Below, in pieces: positions 50,201-55,453 of a DNA stretch of 64,000 bases. The stretch's first letter is position 1. Each line of letters starts with the position of its first letter. This DNA is from Diadema setosum (Eukaryota; Echinodermata; Echinoidea; Diadematoida; Diadematidae), in NCBI GenBank assembly GCA_033980235.1, contig CM067059.1:13895600-13959599 (forward strand), read 5' to 3'. Both the position numbers and the translations under genes were made by a program. Under the pieces are notes generated by a model. It had not been told where the DNA came from. It searched no databases and worked only from the letters and a program-made list of their open reading frames with translations.

Positions 50201-52328
50201 CAAGGCACATTTTGTAATGGGTTCACAGCATATTGTTTTAGATTATTTATATTGAAACATTTGCATTTTTTATAAAATGTGAAACATCAAGAATTTGACC
50301 TCAGTTAACAGAGTTTCATCTGGGAAACATAATACCTGTACTGCAAAATCATATCAATGAAGGTGAATCGTGGAGGGCATTTGCTTGTATTTGTAAGAGC
50401 TATTATCCTTCTGGACAAGCATAAAAATTGTATAGCAGATATTAGCAGGGTTTTTCAGCCTACAACATACAAAGTACACTTAAATGCTAACACAAGAAAC
50501 AACAAAATGTCCTGTATGCAGAGAGTAAATACTCTAATACTATGCACTTGGCAGTTCCCCATACAGAAGACCTTACCTGTAGGATGGTTGAGGGAGCGTT
50601 GGATCCAGCAAGATACAAAAGCAGTCGAAACTCAACACCACGCAGCTCATCAGCTGACAATACCTTGATGAAAAAAAAAGAACAAGTGGTGTTTGATAAA
50701 GATGAAACCTCAGGTGATTTTTTGTTCAATCTGGTCAACTAGACTTTGGTGCAAAACTACAGAGGTAACAATTGCATCTTCACATCTGGCAGACACAGCT
50801 GCAGTGACTGTATTGGGTGGTGAAGAGGTGGTGTTCATTCTTAAATTGTCAAGATGTTGAGGAATTTTCTGAATAACATTGACCAAACTGTAGTGATAGC
50901 CTTCAATCAGAGCTGACGAGAAAATTCGTTGTTGTTGTTGTTGTCCTTGTTCTTGTTGTTGATGTTGTTGTTGGTTTGTTTGTTTGTTCCTGGTCTACCA
51001 GACTAGACCAATTATCTCCTATTAACTACCAAAATGAATCAAAACTTACAACAATCTGTACATCTTGAATCAAACACACAGCTACAGAAGAGTTCAAATT
51101 CACATATGATAGTAGGCACATAAATTTGCAAATTATGTAAGCACTACCGGTAATTTTTATAGGTCATCAGCTTGAATTCCAGTATGAAAGTTTGAAATAT
51201 ACAAAATATAATATACAGTACATCAAACCAGAGGCATTTCAACTCTGCAACAACAATGCATTGAAGCATCATTTAGAGTAGAGAAATGACAAATAAGTTT
51301 TTGTTGTGTGTTTCAAACCTGCTGCTGCTGGGTCCCTCTCTTGAGGTGGAGTGCAGCTAACCATGCCAGGTGGTGTGGAGATGGTACGCTATCAGACCAA
51401 AGACTGCATAAAGAGTCACAACATGATAAAAAACTGATTTGAAAAAACAAACAAACAAAACCAATAGTGTCCACTGAAGGGTACTATAATGGAGAATTAC
51501 AATGAATAGTAATTTAAAGTCTCAAGTATTATGGTAATTATCACATTCACATCTTTTCTTACTTTTTCTTCAGTACATTTACTATGAAATGTTTTGCAAT
51601 GAATAATCAACTGCAATTACTCTTCTGTTGTTGTTGCTTTGGTTTGCTTTATGACAGCCATGACTATTACCTTTCCACAATTAATTGTGTTTATATGACA
51701 TTTTGATGCACTGAGAATATGTATTTTTATATTGTTTGTTCTTTTCTTTGCTTTGCTTTTTTGTACATTACAACTTGCAGTAGAAAATTAAATAAATGGA
51801 AACAAAACTAGGCAAATTGCAAATCTGATTACTGAAGTGTGAATTTTGACTGTCCAGGTAACACAAGCACACAATATCGTCCCTCCTTGAAATACTGTGC
51901 ACAATCCAATTATTTGCATTATTGATGCTGACAGTGAAGGTATTCTTGACAAGCGTTCATTATAAACCCCACAGGCATCATCAACATTTGGCAGAACCAG
52001 CTGCAGAAATCTATCAAACAAAGAGCTGAGGTTGATTCAACAGAATATGAAACATTCTGTACCTGACTTCACTGGGATGTCTGACAATGGATCTGAGCAC
52101 AGCTTGGATGTCTGGCTCATCAGAGGAGCCACCATGGTTGTCCTGCAGGTGCTGGAGTGATGCGGCACAGGCCGATGCCACCTCCCACTGTCCCAGGTAC
52201 AGGTGGTTGAAGAAGGCCGTCAGGAGCTGTTGCCGGGTAACTTGCTCCTCCCTCCCAAAGGGATGGTTCCCCACTGGTTCAACCTGCTCCGAGGGCAGTG
52301 AGCGTCCCTCTTTTGTAGACATTGCCAT
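93..52328 (-). CDS. ZFYVE26: ZFYVE26 (spastizin) orthologue, 5' part of gene, 18 coding exons
   Basis: Spastizin is a large endosomal/lysosomal protein that binds PI3P through a FYVE finger and works with spatacsin and AP-5 in autophagic lysosome reformation; it is also linked to cytokinesis. Identity rests on several stretches that align by eye with the human protein as I remember it: NHPFGREEQ then GQWEVASAC near the N terminus, PLVLLLGWSHVDSCSAANSL, HSVLRLLHHFSCLSKLD, RMCLRRENFTQAGQ, and AAAGIASFSMTEI followed by VFDLACTGCHSWKTC. Exons in transcript order: 52063-52328, 51319-51403, 50577-50663, 49369-50082, 48454-48621, 47865-47956, 46019-46188, 43701-45059, 42089-42169, 39193-39383, 6625-7723, 5809-5929, 4561-4811, 3737-3954, 2949-3118, 2432-2517, 1509-1609, 93-185. 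All phases agree and give 1,784 codons without a stop. The FYVE finger and C-terminal half are beyond the left edge. Confidence 0.93.
1004..1075 (+). repeat. tRNA-like (SINE-type) fragment
   Basis: The segment carries an A-box-like stretch (TGGTCATGGCG) and a B-box-like GGTTCCAATCC at tRNA spacing, but it cannot fold as a full tRNA. It is best read as the head of a tRNA-derived SINE inside a ZFYVE26 intron. Confidence 0.45.
1509..1609 (-). CDS. ZFYVE26: ZFYVE26 coding exon 17 (DUF547-like core)
   Basis: 101 nt from TTCCCTCCAG to AGA|GTGAGT. It encodes LGDDDPWLKYIPAPDPRVTF, then VSCNGSLSSPRLR. This matches the DUF547 hallmark DPRIHFALNCGA.SCPPLR and retains the first Cys; the position of the second conserved Cys is Ser. 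Confidence 0.88.
2432..2517 (-). CDS. ZFYVE26: ZFYVE26 coding exon 16 (DUF547-like part 3)
   Basis: 86 nt from CTCCATGCAG to ATG|GTATGT. Joined to exon 15 it reads SAFDLHFTILRANLPVPLVY, then GEILQHRLHG, equivalent to the DUF547 segment L.DIEH.ILRGN..P. Confidence 0.82.
2949..3118 (-). CDS. ZFYVE26: ZFYVE26 coding exon 15 (DUF547-like part 2)
   Basis: 170 nt from TTTTACGCAG to CAG|GTCAGT. It encodes a low-complexity Gly/Ser/Pro insert (LGRGITSPSGMMLSPPGINS) followed by SSRAYKVGQMGVV. The last part matches the DUF547 Y.IGG....L motif. It ends in phase 2. Confidence 0.82.
3737..3954 (-). CDS. ZFYVE26: ZFYVE26 coding exon 14 (DUF547-like part 1)
   Basis: 218 nt from ATGTTGTTCAG to GTCAGA, in phase with exon 13. 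After an Ala-rich spacer it encodes YWDIFMSTRELMHVDLDLL, then EDRLCFFANLLNLMLTHAAL. The pattern VDL..L....RL.F..NL.N.....A.L is the N-terminal signature of DUF547. Confidence 0.85.
4561..4811 (-). CDS. ZFYVE26: ZFYVE26 coding exon 13
   Basis: 251 nt from GTGTTCAG to GTGAGT. It encodes LEGVADELKLSLVQIIIQSC then CRTIPML, corresponding to human LAALLAQENLSLSVPQVIVSCC. Its end is proline- and glycine-rich. It leaves one base (A) for the next codon. Confidence 0.88.
5057..5262. repeat. Hairpin and direct repeat in intron
   Basis: The sequence GCTTCCCTGCGCATGGCAGA occurs at about 5059-5078, as its reverse complement at about 5118-5141, and as a near-direct copy at about 5228-5262. The first two can form a stem of about 22 bp. 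I know no family for it. Confidence 0.7.
5809..5929 (-). CDS. ZFYVE26: ZFYVE26 coding exon 12
   Basis: 121 nt from TCGTACAG to GTGGGT. It encodes QNPFSILAESPCTLMGRLMF then SSHIPPVR, equivalent to human GNPFVLLQQSSSQLVSHLLFERQVPPER. Confidence 0.9.
6625..7723 (-). CDS. ZFYVE26: ZFYVE26 coding exon 11
   Basis: A 1,099-nt exon that begins after TGTGTAATCAG with VIKIFDMENKQ and so joins exon 10 in phase 0. It carries AAAGIASFSMTEIIDELLM and AMVVFDLACTGCHSWKTCTE, both clear matches to human AAAGMVFYSISDVTDKLL and AAFDLACSQCQLWKTC. The C-terminal part (PANYLLTVYNHLSVLASLAV) matches human YLGTFFSYCSTLAAVLL. It ends at G|GTACTG in phase 1. Confidence 0.92.
7813..8030 (+). repeat. Left terminal inverted repeat of outer element
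   Basis: This pairs with 38280-38498. The first 12 bp are identical, and a 16-bp subterminal block (ACGTCATCTCAAGAAC) is also identical. The region between is diverged but shares GC-rich and A-rich blocks such as CGCCCC followed by an A-run. Confidence 0.8.
8178..11287 (+). pseudogene. Decayed gene for a P2X7 'ballast' (cytoplasmic zinc) domain protein
   Basis: Three exon-like blocks keep GT-AG boundaries: 8178-8413 (donor GTAAGT), 10024-10270 (acceptor TTTTGTTCAG, donor GTAAGT) and 11139-11287 (acceptor TTTCTGTACAG). They encode an acidic lead with FEPELENEVEDEG and RRLGNRDW, then CSCSGGCVAMPMVKESVCCK and DCITMHLGFK, then LDEYVLHLETAYYQ, RNRHVAYQQLARW, and finally SVRLPLPSSAVNMISKSFPS. The order of the C.C...C, CC and C..H motifs and the terminal basic segment match the cysteine-rich C-terminal domain of P2X7 receptors, which also exists as stand-alone invertebrate proteins. 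At least four frame breaks (near 8235, 8290, 10160 and 11195) show it is no longer functional. No P2X channel portion is visible. Confidence 0.8.
9133..9318 (+). mobile_element. MITE, family 1 copy A (AGGGCTGCCAAC ends)
   Basis: The segment is bounded by inverted ends AGGGCTGCCAAC and GTTGGCAACCCT and contains repeats of CTCACTCATTTTG. A second copy in the opposite orientation lies at 28491-28646. It sits between exon blocks 1 and 2 of the ballast-domain pseudogene. Confidence 0.8.
11300..11865 (+). repeat. Interspersed repeat with TTGACC-rich body and GACGGACGGAC tail
   Basis: Repeated CCTTGACCTTTGAC-like motifs are followed by text such as GACGGACGGACACG and CTTCCGCACTACTTCGTGGC. I recognise this as a pattern common in repetitive DNA of marine invertebrates, but I cannot assign a class. 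Confidence 0.5.
12241..12275. repeat. (AC)n microsatellite
   Basis: About 17 uninterrupted AC dinucleotides. Confidence 0.95.
13629..13815. mobile_element. MITE-like inverted-repeat element (GTGGACTCCCATTATA)
   Basis: The left end reads AGTGGACTCCCATTATA and the inverted right end AATGCACTCCCGTTAGA. Internally GTTATAAC-type motifs recur. Length is about 187 bp. Confidence 0.6.
15049..15160. repeat. Near-perfect hairpin, 45-bp arms
   Basis: The arm at 15049-15093 (starting CTGAAGGAAATAAAGCTGAT) and the arm at 15116-15160 are reverse complements with one mismatch, separated by 22 bp. Confidence 0.9.
15116..16592 (+). repeat. Tandem duplication, about 0.7-0.8-kb units
   Basis: Unit 1 (about 15116-15860) and unit 2 (about 15914-16592) share long identical runs, for example TTTCTAC.ACGATGATGAACATC, AAATGATTTATC and GGTTTATTATTCCGAGGGTT. 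Both contain the TTCGTTATTCCGAA motif family also seen near 53.1 kb. Unit 2 lacks part of the segment seen at 15670-15735 in unit 1. Confidence 0.85.
16600..19800. other. AT-rich DNA of inner element, no gene seen
   Basis: Low GC, many T-runs, and stop codons in every frame. I recognise no coding sequence. Confidence 0.5.
22825..22862 (+). repeat. Telomere-like TTAGGG tract 1
   Basis: Degenerate TTAGGG repeats lie inside a unit of the tandem array. A matching tract lies at the equivalent place in the next unit. Confidence 0.85.
23452..23488 (+). repeat. Telomere-like TTAGGG tract 2
   Basis: Several TTAGGG copies lie in the next unit of the array, so the tract was duplicated with the unit. 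Confidence 0.85.
25020..25062 (-). terminator. Replication-dependent histone mRNA 3' end (stem-loop plus downstream element)
   Basis: On the minus strand GGCTCTTTTTAGAGCC (25047-25062) fits the histone stem-loop consensus GGYYYUUYUNARRRCC exactly and is followed by ACCA. About ten nucleotides further is CAAGAAAGA (about 25028-25036), the classic U7-binding downstream element of sea urchin histone genes. A histone reading frame would be expected just upstream, at 25063-25500. There I find only broken frames without a convincing histone core, so the gene body is lost or too decayed to read. Confidence 0.65.
25433..26700 (+). repeat. Tandem duplication, three copies (last one partial)
   Basis: Copy 1 (about 25433-26160), copy 2 (about 26192-26640) and a partial copy 3 (about 26650-26700) share AACTACGCGAAATGTAACA, AAGTAAGTAAACAGAGGAAC and GACCAATTTGTGTCCGGGAC. 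Copy 1 is longer because it carries a 303-bp MITE. Confidence 0.9.
25692..25994. mobile_element. 303-bp MITE with 6-bp target duplication TTATAG
   Basis: The ends are CAGAGACTCCAACCC and its reverse complement. TTATAG lies on both sides (25686-25691 and 25995-26000). The sister tandem copy has a single TTATAG (26452-26457) joining the same flanks, which is a direct empty-site control. The body contains GGGAGATCTCCC-like palindromes. Confidence 0.92.
27907..27960. repeat. (TG)n microsatellite
   Basis: Near-continuous TG repeats, inside the 2.3-kb foldback. Confidence 0.95.
28491..28646 (-). mobile_element. MITE, family 1 copy B
   Basis: This is a reverse-oriented relative of 9133-9318 with the same ends (AGGGCTGCCAAC) and the shared internal ATTTCATTTGCATGCATTTC. 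It lacks about 30 bp present near the left end of copy A. Confidence 0.85.
29455..29566. mobile_element. 112-bp palindromic MITE with telomere-like core
   Basis: The ends ACGGCACAGATTGGGG and CCCCAATCTGTGCCGT are exact complements. The interior holds about seven TTAGGG-type repeats. It interrupts the right arm of the 2.3-kb foldback, since the left arm lacks it. Confidence 0.88.
30730..33770 (+). repeat. Satellite array, about 230-bp monomers in an alternating dimer
   Basis: About 12-13 monomers share AACGCGGTTGTATGCGTTCG, AGGTCACCTCACACGAAAAA, GAAAGAGACATCAACATGAA and AAATTCAGCACCGACAGGCA. Two variants alternate: type A has AAAATGACTCTGAGCAAGGC and type B has AAAAGAAGGGCAAGTCAGC. Between about 31160 and 33050 the order is strictly A-B-A-B, a higher-order period of about 455-485 bp. 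Edge monomers carry a third variant (AAAATGAGCAAG). Variable A- and CAA-runs explain the length differences. Open frames through it are repeat artefacts. Confidence 0.92.
33372..33575. mobile_element. 204-bp MITE inserted into a satellite monomer
   Basis: The ends are TGTACGAGCTGAAATTTTCG and its complement. Flanking TA lies at 33370-33371 and 33576-33577. The other monomers have an uninterrupted GAATTAAAACAAAAT here, so the insertion point is exact. The interior is rich in TTTTCGCG and CGCGAAAA motifs. Confidence 0.9.
34239..34309. repeat. (TA)n microsatellite
   Basis: About 35 TA dinucleotides, in the right arm of the outer element, just outside the inner element. Confidence 0.95.
34310..35600. 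other. Right arm of outer element, no gene seen
   Basis: AT-rich DNA without recognisable coding sequence or clear repeats, apart from T-runs and G-runs near 35100 and 35290. Confidence 0.45.
35800..35871 (-). pseudogene. Possible displaced transposase exon fragment
   Basis: After an acceptor-like TTCACATTACAG the minus strand reads MLDELLASHEHDPLRNLSSL. It resembles the acidic helix that normally follows the AALHYNAN segment in the transposase, yet here it lies upstream of it. It could come from a rearranged second copy. This is weak evidence. Confidence 0.3.
36000..37780. other. Between transposase remnants, no feature recognised
   Basis: The catalytic core of the transposase would be expected here, but I see no GDGR-type motif or long open frame on the minus strand. 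Confidence 0.4.
38280..38498 (-). repeat. Right terminal inverted repeat of outer element
   Basis: Complement of the left end: AGGGGCCGTGAAATCC reading inward from 38498, and the subterminal ACGTCATCTCAAGAAC block at 38280-38295. Confidence 0.8.
39193..39383 (-). CDS. ZFYVE26: ZFYVE26 coding exon 10
   Basis: 191 nt from CAAACTTGCAG to GTAAGA. It encodes a basic stretch (SERRRRKKRRSS) and then ASEDTLLRMCLRRENFTQAG, which aligns with human ESLLASCILRGNFAEAHQ. It ends in phase 0 and is followed by the 31.5-kb intron. Confidence 0.9.
39690..40380. repeat. Diverged two-copy repeat
   Basis: Two blocks share the order CTGCCAAGTTTG, AAAATCTG..CATG and AGCTCAAAATGT (near 39840-39900 and 40315-40380). 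They sit in intron 9 of ZFYVE26. Family unknown. Confidence 0.5.
40385..40800. repeat. Short-unit foldback array (TTTGGTCTAATGCCCA)
   Basis: The first half repeats a unit of about 21 bp such as CATTTGGTCTAATGCCCA. The second half repeats its complement (TTAGACGAACTGGG, GTAGACAAAACGGG). The whole can fold back on itself. It lies in intron 9 of ZFYVE26. Confidence 0.75.
42089..42169 (-). CDS. ZFYVE26: ZFYVE26 coding exon 9 (short Ser/His linker exon)
   Basis: An 81-nt exon with phase 1 on both sides, between TCCTTTGTAG and GTTAGC. It encodes WSSSEAGSGNHSARSHSHLS then AEPTSA. It lies where human spastizin has a Ser-rich linker. Because it is a multiple of three with symmetric phase, it could be skipped without changing the frame. 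The support is splice signals, phase fit and composition; there is no strong residue conservation. Confidence 0.65.
43701..45059 (-). CDS. ZFYVE26: ZFYVE26 coding exon 8 (large, acidic then basic)
   Basis: This is the largest coding exon (about 453 codons). It starts after CTATTTCAG with ESSPVNGGEKKTVRF. It includes YRVEILEDLFSLLFARSEDI, an equivalent of the human ELLENIFSLLLITSADLHPE block, and FPLVSKVGFLASRRFMQVYL. The end is low-complexity: a run of eight Glu near 43815-43838, then a Lys/Arg-rich stretch (RTRKKRKR) and Ser/Arg repeats, like the basic Ser-rich linker in human spastizin. The donor is uncertain. GTTCGT (exon end 43701) and GTGCGT (exon end 43710) both give phase 1. Confidence 0.85.
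46019..46188 (-). CDS. ZFYVE26: ZFYVE26 coding exon 7
   Basis: 170 nt from GGTAACAG to GTAAGT. It encodes ARIMALFQGADFHSVLRLLH then FSCLSKLDPKDVFHVL. The human counterpart is HGGDSHSVLYTLHHLTNLPALREEDVL. It ends in phase 1. Confidence 0.92.
47163..47335. repeat. G-run and (CA)n microsatellites in intron 6
   Basis: A 13-base G-run near 47177 is followed by imperfect CA repeats from 47250 to 47332. Confidence 0.9.
47865..47956 (-). CDS. ZFYVE26: ZFYVE26 coding exon 6
   Basis: 92 nt between AATGATCAG and GTAAAA. It encodes PSPKEEDLLQQSCQRLHSDV then QLIQWCLDKA, equivalent to human CDELLRDACDGLWAHLEVLEW. It leaves two bases (AG) for the next codon. Confidence 0.88.
48200..48275 (-). repeat. tRNA-derived SINE-like element
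   Basis: The minus strand has GCAACTCAGTGACCG (A-box-like) and GGTTCAAGTCC (an exact B-box match), separated as in a tRNA. No cloverleaf fits fully. It sits in the ZFYVE26 intron between exons 5 and 6. Confidence 0.5.
48454..48621 (-). CDS. ZFYVE26: ZFYVE26 coding exon 5
   Basis: A 168-nt exon of 56 codons, phase 0-0. It encodes DFSMILIREKMYAELGSLLR then LKPLVLLLGWSHVDSC, one of the clearest matches to human spastizin (PLSCLLVLLGWTHCQS). The donor is CAG|GTATGT. Confidence 0.92.
49036..49130 (-). repeat. tRNA-derived SINE-like element
   Basis: The minus strand has AGCTCGGTAGTCTATTGG and the B-box GGTTCGAATCC, with a short T-arm-like stem CGTTGGTTCGAATCCAACG. The spacing is longer than in a standard tRNA. 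Confidence 0.55.
49369..50082 (-). CDS. ZFYVE26: ZFYVE26 coding exon 4
   Basis: A 714-nt exon of 238 codons, phase 0-0, with acceptor TTTTCTGCAG and donor GTG|GTGAGT. It encodes mostly helical, leucine-rich sequence, including LLQDQPACAENNCLLYQL and HPKVLCQATLSAVLVGRES, and ends EEAWCNLIHWAIEKGHHILG. It corresponds to the human helical region ending just before TLLKEEDFPNLGCLL. Confidence 0.88.
50577..50663 (-). CDS. ZFYVE26: ZFYVE26 coding exon 3
   Basis: This is an 87-nt, phase 0-0 exon between TTCATCAAG and GTAAGG. It encodes VLSADELRGVEFRLLLYLAG, comparable to the human RRKLEFLLLSEDL segment. Confidence 0.85.
51319..51403 (-). CDS. ZFYVE26: ZFYVE26 coding exon 2
   Basis: The acceptor TTTATGCAG and donor CAG|GTTTGA bound 85 nt. 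The first base completes a Ser codon split from exon 1. It encodes LWSDSVPSPHHLAWLAALHL ending in four Gln, matching in position the human segment with Trp-rich helices before LPVVFRRKLEF. It ends in phase 0. Confidence 0.85.
52063..52328 (-). CDS. ZFYVE26: ZFYVE26 coding exon 1 (start codon)
   Basis: The exon starts at ATG 52328 and encodes MAMSTKEGRS, then GNHPFGREEQVTRQQLLTAF and LGQWEVASACAASLQ, which parallels the first residues of human spastizin. A second ATG lies two codons in. An in-frame TAG eight codons upstream argues against a longer reading frame on this exon. A plausible acceptor (TTATTGTTAG) lies immediately before GGGGACAGC, so a separate 5' UTR exon may exist further right. 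The exon ends at CAG|GTACAG in phase 2. Confidence 0.9.
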
Positions 52329-52789
52329 TGCCCTAGGCTGTGGGCTGCTGTCCCCCTAACAATAACCAGTGATGCAAAAGGACAACTCAGAGTAGTTCAT
52401 ATAGCAAACAGCTAGCAATGAGCATTTTAGTAAGGCTGATCATAATGTAGAATTGTAAGAGTGGCACAATTTAAAAAAAAACAAAAAACAAAAAAACAAA
52501 AAACGCTCACAAGCAAAGGAGTAGCAAAACTGACATCACGTATACCAGTACACAAATAAGGTGTTTACTGTTAAATAAATACTGCATGCAGTATGCCAGT
52601 AGCACTGTTTAGTACTAGTAGTAATAGGAATAAGGCTAGTAGTAGTACAACTTTAGACTGATTAAAAAACTCATATTAATTTTGAGCACATTTTCAATAT
52701 AGATATAGATCAGCATTCTGCACATAAATTTACATTCATACATGTAGAATATAAATATTTAAATTTTTGTAAGATTTTTGTTTTCATAA

Positions 52790-54050
52790 AATGGCAGTGT
52801 ATACAACCACTTGTCCACACGCGTGTGTCTTTACCATCCAGCCACATGAGTGTGGTTGTAGCCATGGCCCGAGTCGCTGGATACAGCCACACTCGTGTGT
52901 AATGTACATACAGTATCTACACGTTACACACACGGAGGAGATGATCGCCGTGCGTGCGTGTCGGTTACAGCTCGTTATTCTGAAGGTTTGTTATTCCGAA
53001 GGCTCTTCAGTCCGAAGATTCCTTATTCCGAAGGTTCGTTTTTCCGAATTTCATTTTCGGATGAACAAATCTTCGGAATAACGAACCTTCGGAATAACGC
53101 CACAATTGTTCGGATTAACGAACCTTTTTTCATTTTCGGATGAACGAACCTCTAGGTATAGGGAATTTGCGTGTTTCGGATTAACGAACCTTCGGAATAA
53201 CGAACCTTCGGAATATCGAACCTTCGGAATAACGAACAGCACCCGTGCGTGTCAGGCACATGAACACCACACAGCAAGCTTATTGGCAAAGCGATGAAAG
53301 TAACCTCATTTTCATACCTTCTGAAATTGTTTTCTTACAAATATTTTTTTTTTTTTGCTCGTGTTTGCTTGATACGATGGGTTAAGCATTTAGCAAAGTT
53401 ACAACTGCCGCTAAATTGGGGGACTTCGGATTGACATCGCTAGACTGCAGCTGGTGGTAGATCCTACATCGTGACTTCGGGTGCTAGCGATCACTCAGCG
53501 CAGCTGCAGCCTAGCCAGCACAGTTGTGCCACCCGCCCCAGCAGGGACCCGCGCGCCGGCTGCCTGTGTACGCTAGGTGCACGATTTGCGAACTGTACTA
53601 GTACAACGTCTACCCGAACGAACGAAGTTGAAGTCTCAATAACGACGCGATGCATGATCAATCGTGAATCAAAGTCCAAAATCAATTGTAACTTTGTTAT
53701 TGATTTTAAATTCATCTTTTATCAAATAAAGAAAATGAGAATAAAGTTTAAAATGAACAAAGTAAATTTGTTTAGATGGCGAGATAATATTAAATGAGGT
53801 TAATCTAGGAGGTAGGTTCATCACTTTGCGGTGGTACATCATATCGCGTGTTGATGTGGCCACACACTTGCACACGGCCCCGCTACGCAACGCGAAATAC
53901 AGTAGAATCTATAAAGTTCCGTGTGTGTGGATATGTACATAAATTTGAATACACACGAGTGTGGCTGTATCCAGCGACTCGGGCCATGGCTACAACCACA
54001 CTCGTGTGGCTGGATGGTAAAGACACACGCGTGTGGTTGTATACACTGCC
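52790..54050. mobile_element. 1.26-kb element with about 120-bp terminal inverted repeats
   Basis: The left arm (about 52792-52912) starts GGCAGTGTATACAACCAC and the right arm (about 53932-54050) ends with its complement. The arms share CACACGCGTGTG, CCAGCCACA and GCCATGGCCCGAGTCGCTGG. TTTCATAA occurs at both flanks (52782-52789 and 54051-54058), a candidate 8-bp target duplication, although the termini next to it are not perfectly symmetrical. It lies about 460 bp upstream of the ZFYVE26 start codon, so it may overlap the promoter or a 5' UTR exon. Confidence 0.75.
52977..53238. repeat. Foldback array of TTCGTTATTCCGAAGG motifs
   Basis: The left half carries CCGAAGGTTCGTTATTCCGAA-type repeats and the right half carries their complement. 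It contains ATTTGCGTGTTTCGGATTAA, the complement of a segment near 15485 and 16290, so all belong to one repeat family. Confidence 0.8.
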
Positions 54051-54059
54051 TTTCATAAT

Positions 54060-55053
54060 CATATCGACATCTAGAATCTACACGCAAAGAGACTAGAACT
54101 CTAGACTCTAGATTATGGTCTTAATATTATGCAATTATAAGAACTGAACATCAGTATTAAATCCATTTTTTATGCAAATTTTAGTGCACAAGTCAAATAT
54201 CAATGAGTTTGACATGACTGACACAACTCTCAACTGACCTCGTCTCAATCAACTTGGTCTCAGTCAACTGCAACATGAGTCACGGTCAATTTAGTGTCCA
54301 ATGTCAATGTAAAAATAATGTCAGAGTCAGACAATGTGGAATGACAATCCAATGATGTAAACACCACTGCACCAGAAGCAAAAATTTGCAAAATTGAGGG
54401 ACTATAGCAGTGTCATGAAGTCAAGCCAAGTGAAATATATGTATGTACGTTAGATTTCCTGCTACACAAGTCATAAACCTAAAATTAGAAACAGGGGCTG
54501 ATTTCTATTCTGAGATGAAAACTATAATGTCAAACATACATGGAAGTAAGTACATGGGACTATATACGTTCGTCAACTTCTTGCCTCTATTCGAGTCGAT
54601 AGGCGATACGTCCCCTCCCCCTCGCCTGTCGGCCTTCCGCATTTAATGGAAAAGGTCTAAATCCACACCATGGTCCCTGTGATGATAAGCCATGATAATG
54701 TTTCAAGGAATATGTAATTTGAATGACCAACGTATAATACTCACTTTTAATACATAATCATGATTAACGGCGAAACGTCTTCGATGTTCATCGTTTTATG
54801 ATACCGTACAATGCATAGCATGCAGTGCTTGTGCAGTGAGTGTGTTAATGTTGTGATAGGTAGCTGGATGATATTGTGTATCGTGCGCTGTGATCCATAC
54901 AAAAACAATCATATGACTTCCACCCACGTACACACACACACACACACACAATGCTGCACTCTCCGCACGCATGCATTGCGCATGCAGCGCAGTACATTGT
55001 GTATACCAAGCTAACTCTTTATAAAGTATCAAATCTCTCCATCGCCAGCTAAC
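54060..55053. other. Spacer, no gene seen
   Basis: Mixed AT-rich DNA with an (AC)n tract near 54930-54951 and diverged copies of short TCAACT motifs near 54220-54280. Confidence 0.4.
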
Positions 55054-55143
55054 CCGTCGATAGCTCAGTTGGTAGAGCGGAGGACTGTAGAGAAATAACT
55101 CATAGACATCCTTAGGTCGCTGGTTCGAATCCGGCTCGACGGA
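55054..55143 (+). tRNA. tRNA-Tyr (GTA) with a 17-nt intron
   Basis: The acceptor stem CCGTCGA pairs with TCGACGG, with A73 at 55143. The D-arm TAGCTCAGTTGGTAGAGC and the B-box GGTTCGAATCC are intact. Anticodon GTA is at 55087-55089, followed by G37. A 17-nt intron (55091-55107) interrupts the anticodon loop one base 3' of the anticodon, the canonical position for eukaryotic tRNA-Tyr. The exon sequence is almost the same as vertebrate tRNA-Tyr. T-runs from about 55156 can terminate RNA polymerase III. Confidence 0.95.
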
Positions 55144-55376
55144 GTGGGCCTTCCTTTTTTTTTTTATTTTTTCCCCCTTCTATTGTACATATTATAGTTA
55201 TGTTCTTTCATTTTTTTTTTCTCTCTTTCATCTCTTTTTTTTCCCCTTTATTTCAGTTTGCTACTGTATATTATAGTGTGTAATCCTTGATAAGATTATT
55301 TACTGCACTATAGAAAGTAATGTTCGCAGGTTTCTGCTCTATCATATTTTGCCATTTCCCCCCCCCCCCTTTTTTT

Positions 55377-55453
55377 AGGATTTACCACATCATGTTGCAG
55401 GCTTTTTTTTTTTCTTTTTTTTTTAGGATTTACCACATCATGTTGCAGGCTGA
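55377..55453 (+). repeat. 47-bp tandem duplication at the retrotransposon 5' junction
   Basis: AGGATTTACCACATCATGTT, continued by GCAGGCT, occurs at 55377-55403 and again at 55425-55451, separated by a T-rich run. The second copy contains the left target-site duplication of the retrotransposon. Confidence 0.9.

Noticed and set aside
51788..52021. An extra ZFYVE26 exon between exons 1 and 2
   Set aside because: An acceptor-like ATTTCTGCAG exists, but including the frame would break the phase match between exons 1 and 2, and the sequence has no match to spastizin.
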